Shown piece by piece: positions 43,095-50,769 of a stretch of DNA of 64,000 nt. A model generated the notes under the pieces. It worked only from the letters and a program-made list of their open reading frames with translations, searched no databases and was not told the DNA's origin. Source of the DNA: Desulfonema magnum (lineage in GTDB: Bacteria; Desulfobacterota; Desulfobacteria; Desulfobacterales; 4be13); assembly GCF_017377395.1 (NCBI RefSeq), contig NZ_CP061800.1:5911633-5975632 (forward strand), given 5' to 3'. The position numbers and the translations under genes are program-made. Each line of letters starts with the position of its first letter. Position 1 is the first letter of the stretch.

Positions 43095-46000
43095 TCATAT
43101 TGTCTCATTCAGAGGTTCCAGATATTTTTCGTAATTTTTCCATCGCCCCACGGACCGTGTATAGACAGGCTCCCGAACCTGCTGATAACTGGCAGTGATA
43201 ACCGACCGTTCTGACTTGTGAAAATCCATACACCGCTCATCCCAGTCAAGTCCGAGATATGCCACCATCTCCCGGGTCATGGCTTCTTGGCTGAGAACCA
43301 GTTCTTCATACCGCACCTCCAGCATATGGACGCCGAAGACATCCCGCCAATGTCGCATCATTCGCTTATACTGATTGTAATACGCGGCAATATTCTTCAA
43401 ATCAAATGCATAGTCATGGCTGCCCAGAAAATTCTGGAAATAGACCGACAAACCAACATCCCTGGGATCCCTTACACAGTGAATAATCTTTGCTTTGGGA
43501 AAGAGCTGGGAGATCAGTCCGATATAGAGGAAATTTTGCGGCATTTTATTTGTCACCCGAAGCGAATTATCTGAAAGCTTTTTTAATTTTTCCAAATAGT
43601 GATTTGCAAATCCGTCAAGAACGTCACCTGATATTGATCTCAGATGTTCCGGATGAGGCATTTCGCTGTTTGGCGAGAGATGAACGCGGTGTGCGATGCT
43701 TCCGATATCAGTCAGTTCGCCTGCTCCGAAAACCTGAGGATGACTCGCGAGAATCTGCTCCGTCAATGTGGTTCCTGAACGCGGCATCCCCAGAATAAAT
43801 ACCGGCATTTCCGAGTCATTGCCTGCTTTCGGCAGAAGCGTTTTCTGCTTCGGATCATAGAGTGAAATCATCCGGGTGATGTACGCTTCGTGCTGTCCGG
43901 AATCAAAAGGCCATTGTTTTAGTTCGTTGCCCTGGCGATAGTGACGGAATGCGGCATCATACTCGCCAAGATCATCATAGAGCTTCCCGAGGTTGAAATG
44001 GATCTGACATTTTTCGCCAAAACCGATTCTGCCATGGGCCAGAATCTCCTCCAGCAGATCAACAGCCTCAGAACGATGATTAAAACGGCCGGCCAGCTGC
44101 GCGTAAGCTATGATGAGAACGACATCCCTTGACCCGGATCGGATCAGAGGCAGAAGACATTGATGCGCCCTGTCAAACTCTCCTTTTTTCATAAACACAC
44201 CTGCCTGCCCGGCAACGGCATTTGAAAAATTCGGCGTGATATCCAATGCCTTCCGGTAGTACTTCATGGCATCATCCAATAAATTCTGGGCAGACAGAAC
44301 ATTTCCCAGATAACAGTGCGTTTCCGCATGGTCTTTTTTGAGTTCCAGCGATTTTTGGAAGCATGAGCGCGCGTGATCCAAATTACCCTGGTTTTGAAAT
44401 GCTTTTCCCATATTGTTGTATGCTTCAAAATAATCCGGCTTTAACTGCACGGCCCGTTGAAAACATGAGACCGCTTTATTGGTATTGCTCATCACACCGA
44501 AAACATTCCCCATGTTATTATGTGTATCAGGGTTGTCCGGCCTGATTTTCAGGGACCTTCGAAAACATGAGATTGCATCATTGAATTTGCCCTGAGCCTG
44601 AAATACGCTCCCCATGTTATTATATGCTTCAACCAGATCCGGTTTCATTTCCAACGCTTTTCTGTAGCATGAAAGTGAGTTGTCCAATTTCCCCTGTTTT
44701 TCAAAAGCGCTCCCCATGTTTGTATAAGCTTCAAAATAATCCGGCTTTAACCGAACCGCGTTCTGAAAACATGAGACAGCATCATTGAATTTGCCCTGAG
44801 CCTGAAATACGCAGCCAAGATTAAAATGATAATATGGCTCATCAGGATAAATGCGGACAGCCCTCCGGATCAGCTCCGCGGCCCTGTCATTCTGACCCGT
44901 CTGATGTGAGAGGACACCCAGAAAATGAAGAGAACCCGAATGATCAGGATCCGTCTCAAGAATTTTTTTATAAATCTCTTCGGCCTCCTGCAATCTCCCG
45001 GCCTGATGAAACTGAACCGCTTTTTTGAAACTTGAAACTTGAAACTTGAAACTTGAAACTTGGGGCTTGGGGCTTGGGGCTTGGGGCTTGGGGCCAGAGT
45101 TCCGGCTTCCGAGTTCCGAGTTCCGAGTTCCGAGTTTCAAGTTTCGAGTTCCGAGTTTCGAGTTTCGAGTTTCGAGTTTCGAGTTTCGAGTTTCGAGTTT
45201 CAAGTTTCGAGTTTCAAGTTTCAAGTTTCGAGTTTCAAGTTTCGAGTTTCGAGTTTCAAGTTTCAAGTTTCGAGTTTCAAGTTTCAAGTTTCGAGTTTCG
45301 AGTTTCCACATTTCTTTGTATGCTTTTTCCAAATTTCTGGTAAACCGAGGGGTATCAAAAAGCGGTTCGGTCAGACGGTTTTTTTCAAGCTTCAGTCGTA
45401 TGGCTTGCAGTTCATCGGGATTGTTTGCCAATCTTACGGCAAGACGCTCATATGTTTTCGGATCATAAGTAATCAGTTCAGGCAATCCGATAGCTGTCAG
45501 AAGACTTGAGGACACACGGGAGGCAAAATGACTGCCCTGCAGTGTGATCACCGGAACACCTGCCCACAAAGCATCACTGGTGGTTGTATGCCCGTTATAA
45601 ATCCGGGTGTCCAGCCCCAGGTCCGCGAGCTTATGACGCGCCAGATGCTCATCTTTGGGCAGCATTTTGGCAAAAACGAGCCTGGCAGGATTCACGCCCC
45701 TTGCTTTGGTTTCCTGTATTATATTTTTTTCAGCAGTTTCGTTTCCCAAAAGCAGCCATAAAATACTTTTCGGAACCTGCTGAAGAATTCTCATCCAGAT
45801 GTCAAACATCAGTGGTTCAATTTTATAAGGCCGGTTAAACGAGCAGAACACAAATCCCTCGTCAGGCAATCCCAAATCCGCTTTTTTCCATTTTTTATCT
45901 GAAATTTTCTGGTTTCCGTCATTGACCTGATAGCAGTTTGGCAGATAAGCGAATTTTTCACTGTAAAAACCAGACTGATTCTCAGGTGTCACAATGCGGT

Positions 46001-47243
46001 CCGTGAGAATGTAATCGAAAAAATCCGCTCCTGTTGTGCCGGGAAAACCAAGATAGCTGACCTGGACAGGCGCGGGACGGAGGGCAGGTATCTCCAATCT
46101 GTTGCCCCATGTGTATCCTTTCAGATCAACGAGAATATCAACACCATCTTTATAAATGCACTTTGCCGCGTCAACATGGCTCAGATCATACAAATCAACA
46201 AATTTATCACAATCCGCCTGAATTCGCCTTCGGTAATAACTCCCGTCATCCTTTCCGTAGGAGTAGCAGAATACCTCAAACTCCTCCCGGTTATGCAATC
46301 GAAATAAGCCGAGCATGAGATGGGCCGTGGCATGATTATGAAAATCTTTTGACAGATAACCGAGAACAATCTTTGAGGAACCCTTCTTTTTCCTCTTCTC
46401 AGACGAAAATTTAACCTTCAGGTCTGAGATGAATTTTGAAATATTATCGCTGTGTGATTTGGCAACTGCGAAATTCAATGCAGGATCAGCATGTCTTGTC
46501 AGATTTACAAAAGGGTCTTCATCTGTTTTTATTCCTCTGTTCAGGGATAGTTTTGTCAGGTTGTCAACCTTGACTCCCAGGTCTCTGAAATCCTCCCACG
46601 CGCAAATCTGTTGAAGCTGGAAAAAAAGATTATTGCAAGCTGACCCCATATCCGGTTTTAATCCCAAGGCTTTTTTATAACACCATATGGCTTTGTCCGG
46701 CCTGCCCAGGTCTTTGACAATATTCCCCATGTTGTTGTAAGCAATCGCAAAATCCGGTTTGATATCCAATGCTTTCTGATAGCAGGAAATGGCCTCCTCT
46801 GACTTTCCCTGAGCCTGGATGATATTACCAATAAAAACATAAGCTTCGGCGAAATCAGGGTTTAATTGCAATGCCTTTTGAAAGCACGAAATCGCGTCAT
46901 CTGATTTCCCCTGGTTTTTTAACGCAATCCCCATGCTGTAATAAGCTTCAGGATTTGTGATTTGGGATTTGCCATTTGCCATTTGCCATTTGCCATTTGC
47001 CATTTGCCATTTGCCATTTGCCATTTGCCATTTGCCATTTGCCATTTGCGATTCACCATCGGTTTCAACATACTGAGAGGACAGCGTTTTTACATGAAAA
47101 GTCTCTGCTCCTTCGGATGGCAGCGGGTCTAAAGAAATATGTCTGACGGATTTGTCATGTCCGGATGGTGTTTCTTTTTTTATTTTGTTAAGATACATTG
47201 AATCACTTACTGAAGCAAAGTGGTTAAGTGTGGGATGTAACAT
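43095..47243 (-). CDS. TPR / O-GlcNAc-transferase-like / TPR / sulfotransferase fusion protein
   Basis: About 1382 residues if started at ATG 47243; the frame is open to 47291 but begins in a palindromic repeat, and ATG 47198 is possible. Order: heptamer-coded MANGKWQ repeats (about 64-91); TPRs (98-208); an OGT-type (GT41) domain (about 290-645: DFHNHATAHLMLGLF, VDLKGYTWGNR, PVQVSYLGFPGTTG, LDTRIYNGHTTTSDALWAGVPV); a low-complexity KLETRNL stretch coded by heptamers (645-740); TPRs (741-1080); a sulfotransferase domain (about 1146-1382) with the PAPS loop FILGMPRSGTTLTEQIL and VRDPRDVGLSVYFQNF. Each half exists alone in other bacteria, so this looks like two genes fused through repeat DNA. 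Likely modifies proteins or surface glycans. Converges with the TIR hybrid gene, 15 bp apart. Confidence 0.82.
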   Translation of the reverse strand: MLHPTLNHFASVSDSMYLNKIKKETPSGHDKSVRHISLDPLPSEGAETFHVKTLSSQYVETDGESQMANGKWQMANGKWQMANGKWQMANGKSQITNPEAYYSMGIALKNQGKSDDAISCFQKALQLNPDFAEAYVFIGNIIQAQGKSEEAISCYQKALDIKPDFAIAYNNMGNIVKDLGRPDKAIWCYKKALGLKPDMGSACNNLFFQLQQICAWEDFRDLGVKVDNLTKLSLNRGIKTDEDPFVNLTRHADPALNFAVAKSHSDNISKFISDLKVKFSSEKRKKKGSSKIVLGYLSKDFHNHATAHLMLGLFRLHNREEFEVFCYSYGKDDGSYYRRRIQADCDKFVDLYDLSHVDAAKCIYKDGVDILVDLKGYTWGNRLEIPALRPAPVQVSYLGFPGTTGADFFDYILTDRIVTPENQSGFYSEKFAYLPNCYQVNDGNQKISDKKWKKADLGLPDEGFVFCSFNRPYKIEPLMFDIWMRILQQVPKSILWLLLGNETAEKNIIQETKARGVNPARLVFAKMLPKDEHLARHKLADLGLDTRIYNGHTTTSDALWAGVPVITLQGSHFASRVSSSLLTAIGLPELITYDPKTYERLAVRLANNPDELQAIRLKLEKNRLTEPLFDTPRFTRNLEKAYKEMWKLETRNLKLETRNLKLETRNSKLETRNLKLETRNLKLETRNSKLETRNSKLGTRNLKLGTRNSELGSRNSGPKPQAPSPKPQVSSFKFQVSSFKKAVQFHQAGRLQEAEEIYKKILETDPDHSGSLHFLGVLSHQTGQNDRAAELIRRAVRIYPDEPYYHFNLGCVFQAQGKFNDAVSCFQNAVRLKPDYFEAYTNMGSAFEKQGKLDNSLSCYRKALEMKPDLVEAYNNMGSVFQAQGKFNDAISCFRRSLKIRPDNPDTHNNMGNVFGVMSNTNKAVSCFQRAVQLKPDYFEAYNNMGKAFQNQGNLDHARSCFQKSLELKKDHAETHCYLGNVLSAQNLLDDAMKYYRKALDITPNFSNAVAGQAGVFMKKGEFDRAHQCLLPLIRSGSRDVVLIIAYAQLAGRFNHRSEAVDLLEEILAHGRIGFGEKCQIHFNLGKLYDDLGEYDAAFRHYRQGNELKQWPFDSGQHEAYITRMISLYDPKQKTLLPKAGNDSEMPVFILGMPRSGTTLTEQILASHPQVFGAGELTDIGSIAHRVHLSPNSEMPHPEHLRSISGDVLDGFANHYLEKLKKLSDNSLRVTNKMPQNFLYIGLISQLFPKAKIIHCVRDPRDVGLSVYFQNFLGSHDYAFDLKNIAAYYNQYKRMMRHWRDVFGVHMLEVRYEELVLSQEAMTREMVAYLGLDWDERCMDFHKSERSVITASYQQVREPVYTRSVGRWKNYEKYLEPLNETI
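45025..45306. repeat. Heptanucleotide array joining the two halves of the fusion gene
   Basis: On the + strand, units of GAAACTT, GGGGCTT, GTTCCGA and GTTTCRA follow each other with 7-bp period for about 280 bp. All frames of both strands are open through it. On the gene strand, 21 bp give seven residues (KLETRNL/S). Confidence 0.9.
46951..47050. repeat. Perfect heptanucleotide array (ATTTGCC)11 near the 5' end of the fusion gene
   Basis: Eleven exact copies at 46967-47043, bordered by ATTTGTG, ATTTGGG and ATTTGCG variants. They encode MANGKWQ repeats. Gain or loss of one unit changes the frame. Confidence 0.95.
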
Positions 47244-47260
47244 TTTCAGGGATGTAAGGA

Positions 47261-47335
47261 TGTAGGGTGGGTGAAGCGAAGCGTAACCCACCCTACATTT
47301 TTTGTATCGGGTATATTATTTATTTTGAGTTCCCT
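47261..47335. repeat. GTAGGGTGGGT palindromic repeat with conserved flank
   Basis: TGTAGGGTGGGT and ACCCACCCTACA around GAAGCGAAGCGTA, followed by TTTGTATCGGGTAT and TTATTTATTTTGAGTTCC, the inverted form of 30822-30871. The longest frame of the fusion protein would start inside it. Confidence 0.75.
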
Positions 47336-47436
47336 ATATTTTATTTCTTGATATTTTTCAAATAAATAGTATAAAAAAAATTCCAACCATATCAACAGGA
47401 AATTTCTATGAAAATATCCTTGCCATTTCAGCCCCG

Positions 47437-48657
47437 TCATCTGACCAGTTTTTTAATCGTAAGTCCCTGAACCAGCACTGAGAACACCACAACCACATAA
47501 GTCATCGTGAGAATCAGTTCCCGCTGGCACTGATCCGGAAGCGACAGGGCCAGGGCAACGGAGATGCCCCCGCGAAGTCCTCCCCAGGTCATAATAATAA
47601 CAGCATTCGGAGCAAAACGCCGCCATCGCCGCAGTATTCTGACCGGAACGCCCACGCTTATCAGTCTGGCCAGAAGCGCCACCGGAACCGCAATCATTCC
47701 GGCCAGCAGGTAACTCTGATTCAGGGTCAGCACAAGAACCTCCAAACCGATCAGCACATAAAGCAGGGCATTGAGAATGACATCAACCAGTTCCCAGAAG
47801 GTATCAAGATGATCTCTCGTGGTGTCGGACATGGCCAGCCGCCGCCCTTGGTTGCCGATCAGCAGTCCTGCCACCACAATGGCAATCGGTCCTGAAATAT
47901 GCAAGGCCGAAGCCAGGGCATAACCACCAATGACCAATGCCAGCGTGACCATGACTTCCACTTGGTAATTATTGACGCTCCTGAGCATAAGATAAGCTGC
48001 ATAGCCCGCTCCCAGGCCAAAAGCTGCCCCGCCCGCGACTTCTTTGGCAAAAAGAGCAGCCACAGATCCGAAACTCATATCAGCTTCACCAGTGGCAAAT
48101 CTGAGAAGCACCAGGAACACGACAACACCGATGCCATCGTTGAAAAGGGACTCACCTGCAATTTTTGTTTCCAGCGCCTTGGGCGCGCCCGCTTTTTTCA
48201 GAATTCCCAGCACCGCGATGGGATCAGTGGGTGAGATTAACGCGCCGAACAAAAGACAGTCCACAGGTCTCAGCCCCGGTGCGATCCAGTAACTCAGTCC
48301 GTACACCGCAAGCCCCACAAGAATCGTTGACGTCATCACGCCGAAACTTGCATAAATGCCGATCTCCAATTTTTGCTCATCCAAATCATTGAGATTCACA
48401 TGCAGGGCACCTGCAAACAAAAGCAATCCGAGCATCTCTTCTAGCAGTACCCGCGTAAAGTCAATACTGCCGATCAGATAATCCGCATAAATCCGTACCG
48501 GCAGATCAAACTGCTCCATGATGATCAGCCCCAGGGAAGCCAGCAGTGATATCAGCATCAGGCCAATGGACATTGGCATCTTAATAAAATGATGATTCAC
48601 ATAGGCAAATCCTGCGGCAAGGGTGATCAGAACAGCGATTGCATTAAACGTTTCCAC
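47437..48657 (-). CDS. CPA1-family Na+/H+ antiporter
   Basis: 406 residues, about twelve membrane helices. Family blocks: LLEEMLGLLLFAGALHVN, the double-acid region GALISPTDPIAVLGIL, GESLFNDGIGVVVFLVLL and the C-terminal TWGGLRGGISVALALSLP. These give the ND-type ion-binding site (Asn-Asp in FNDG) typical of NhaP-like exchangers. It exports Na+ for H+ in the cytoplasmic membrane. It lies 39 bp downstream of the PerM-type gene on the same strand, likely one operon. There is no long cytosolic regulatory tail. Confidence 0.93.
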   Translation of the reverse strand: METFNAIAVLITLAAGFAYVNHHFIKMPMSIGLMLISLLASLGLIIMEQFDLPVRIYADYLIGSIDFTRVLLEEMLGLLLFAGALHVNLNDLDEQKLEIGIYASFGVMTSTILVGLAVYGLSYWIAPGLRPVDCLLFGALISPTDPIAVLGILKKAGAPKALETKIAGESLFNDGIGVVVFLVLLRFATGEADMSFGSVAALFAKEVAGGAAFGLGAGYAAYLMLRSVNNYQVEVMVTLALVIGGYALASALHISGPIAIVVAGLLIGNQGRRLAMSDTTRDHLDTFWELVDVILNALLYVLIGLEVLVLTLNQSYLLAGMIAVPVALLARLISVGVPVRILRRWRRFAPNAVIIMTWGGLRGGISVALALSLPDQCQRELILTMTYVVVVFSVLVQGLTIKKLVR

Positions 48658-48696
48658 ATGAGGCTCCTTTTGTAAAATTTTGTTCGCAAATTCTTA

Positions 48697-49791
48697 TCAG
48701 TCTTCTGTGGGTATTATTTGCTCCTTTGTCAGCCAGGCTTTGACCACAGCATGAGACAGTGAGGCCAGAGGTATGGCAAAAAACAATCCCCAAAGTCCCC
48801 AAAGTCCCCCGAACACCAGGATTGCAATGATGATTGCCACCGGATGGAGATTCACTGCGCCGGAAAACAGCAGGGGGACCAGCAGATTCCCGTCCAATGC
48901 CTGTATGATGCCCAGGGCAACCATTATATAAGCAAAATCCGCGCCCCATCCCCATTGAAAGTAAGCGACCAGCGCCACAGGTAAGAACATGACTGTCGCG
49001 CCGATATAGGGAACAATGACGGACAACCCCACAAATAATGATAACAGCATGGTAAAATCCAGTTCAAACAACCTGAAGGTGAAATAGGTCACACCCCATA
49101 CAATAAGGATCTCCCATATCTTACCGCGCACATAATTTCCAGTCTGCTTGTTCACCTCGTTCCAGACTTCGGTTGCCAGGCCCCGATCTTTGGGAAGAAA
49201 ACCTGCCACCCACTCCAGAATATCTTTCTTGTCTTTCAGAAAAAAGAAGATCATCAGGGGAACAAGAATTGAATATACCAGAAACGTGATGATACTCTTC
49301 ACAGAAGCCAGGGAAAAGGAAAAAATTCCCTGAACCACTTTGGTGAGCTTTGATTTTACCAAACCGGTGAGTTCCGAGCTTAAAGAATTCACAATTTCTT
49401 CCAGTTCCTGCCTGGAAATAAACCCCGGATATCTTTCAGGGAGGTTCATGACCAGTTTCTGGCCTTTTTCAATCATTGAAGGCAGTTTCTGAACCAGATC
49501 ACCGATCTGCTCTGACAGCAGCGGAAGCAGTCCGATAATCATGACCACAATACAGGCCATGAAACATAAGAACACCACTATCACAGCAGCCAGCCGCGGC
49601 ATTCTGAAACGCTGGAGCCTGGATACCATTCCTTCGAGCAGATACGCGATGACAACACTTATAAACACCGGGGCCAGCATATCCCCCATAATAAATATAA
49701 GCACAAATCCGAGAGAAAGCAGAAAACCCAGGATAATCACCTGGGGATCGGCAAAATACTGATTTAACCAACTACGGAAAAGTTTGAGCAT
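48697..49791 (-). CDS. AI-2E/PerM family membrane transporter
   Basis: 364 residues, seven to eight helices. Typical features: a membrane pair at 20-75, a charged extracytoplasmic or cytosolic segment (LPSMIEKGQKLVMNLPERYPGF), and the conserved C-terminal block YIGATVMFLPVALVAYFQWG, LDGNLLVPLLFSGAVNLHPVAIIIAILVFGGLWG. Members export autoinducer-2-like compounds or act as Na+/H+ antiporters; the antiporter gene next door makes the second role worth considering. Confidence 0.9.
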   Translation of the reverse strand: MLKLFRSWLNQYFADPQVIILGFLLSLGFVLIFIMGDMLAPVFISVVIAYLLEGMVSRLQRFRMPRLAAVIVVFLCFMACIVVMIIGLLPLLSEQIGDLVQKLPSMIEKGQKLVMNLPERYPGFISRQELEEIVNSLSSELTGLVKSKLTKVVQGIFSFSLASVKSIITFLVYSILVPLMIFFFLKDKKDILEWVAGFLPKDRGLATEVWNEVNKQTGNYVRGKIWEILIVWGVTYFTFRLFELDFTMLLSLFVGLSVIVPYIGATVMFLPVALVAYFQWGWGADFAYIMVALGIIQALDGNLLVPLLFSGAVNLHPVAIIIAILVFGGLWGLWGLFFAIPLASLSHAVVKAWLTKEQIIPTED

Positions 49792-49877
49792 GATATTACC
49801 TCATAGCAACGGACAAAAGTTTTTCCGGTATCAAAAAGCTGAGAGGTTTTCAAAACCTCTCAACTCTGAATTTATTT
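49792..49877. other. Short spacer with repeat end and hairpin
   Basis: ACGGACAAAAGTTTTTCCGGTAT resembles the end of the TAAGTACC family. CTGAGAGGTTTTCAAAACCTCTCA (49830-49853) is a strong palindrome. Confidence 0.45.
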
Positions 49878-50390
49878 TACCGTGAAAATACGTTTTGAAA
49901 AGTCGTTTTTTTATCTGTCAATATTTTCGTGACCGGGGGCGAAAAACCCGGGTTTTTCATGAGCGTTTATTTCAAAAGCATTGAATACATTTTGAAAACC
50001 CGGGTTTTTTATCTGTCAATATTTTCGTGACCAGGGGCGAAAAACCCGGGTTTTTCATGAGCGTTTATTTCAAAAGCATTGAATACATTTTGAAAAGTCG
50101 TTTTTTTATCTGTCAATATTTTCGTGACCGGGGGCGAAAAACCCGGGTTTTTCATGAGCGTTTATTTCAAAAGCATTGAATACATTTTGAAAAGTCGTTT
50201 TTTTATCTGTCAATATTTTCGTGACCGGGGGCGAAAAACCCGGCTTTTTCATGAGCGTTTATTTCAAAAGCATTGAATACATTTTGAAAAGCCGGTTTTT
50301 TTTATTTGTCAATATTTTCGTGACCGGGGGCGAAAAACCCGACTTTTTCATGAGCGTTTATTCAAAAGCATTGATTGAAAATGCTCCCGC
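49878..50390. repeat. 97-99-bp tandem repeat array, five units
   Basis: Units start GTGACCGGGGGCGAAAAACC at 49929, 50027, 50124, 50221 and 50320. Each carries a GGGCGAAAAACCCGGGTTTTT hairpin, CATGAGCGTTTATTTCAAA and TACATTTTGAAAAGTCG. The left-most part (49870-49930) is the intact counterpart of the site hit by the insertion sequence at 7426. Confidence 0.88.
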
Positions 50391-50769
50391 CATGGTGACA
50401 AATCCGGTGAAGCTTGTTCGGATTTGCCCGTCCGAATCAGGATATAACAGATATATTTTTCATTGTTTTTCAATCTGCTGACTTCAAGTTCCGGTCTTTG
50501 ATACGACGCCTGATCTGAAAAATAAAGAATATAATACAATTTTAGCATTTTTTTTCAAGAGATAAGCGTTGCTTGCACAAAAATATGATAACGATCACTT
50601 ATTTCTTGCCAAATCATATTTCACATGATACAGAATCTTTTTTCAGGTTACAGAAAAAAATAACAAGCAAATAGGTCCTTGATTTGAAAGGACTTATTCA
50701 ACAAAAAAGCAGAGGACGTGGTTTTTGTATTATTAACAATATATTAATACTTAAAGGAGAATTAAATCA
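50391..50769. other. Leader region of fhs, no gene
   Basis: About 380 bp, AT-rich toward the right end. The fhs promoter must lie here; TTGCTTGCACAAAAATATGATA (50570-50591) has some resemblance to a -35/-10 pair but this is weak. Confidence 0.35.

Noticed and set aside
45046..45509. Open frames on the + strand coding SSFEFRVSSFEFRV repeats
   Set aside because: Heptamer DNA lacks stops in all frames. The - strand frame continues into recognised domains on both sides and is the real one.
49878..50390. CRISPR array
   Set aside because: Units of 97-99 bp are repeated end to end without unique spacers, and no cas genes are near. The same applies to 14746-15305 and 40040-40770.
50582..50602. GATAACGATCACTTATTT as a Fur-type operator before fhs
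   Set aside because: Only one half-site resembles the consensus and fhs is not an expected iron-regulated gene.
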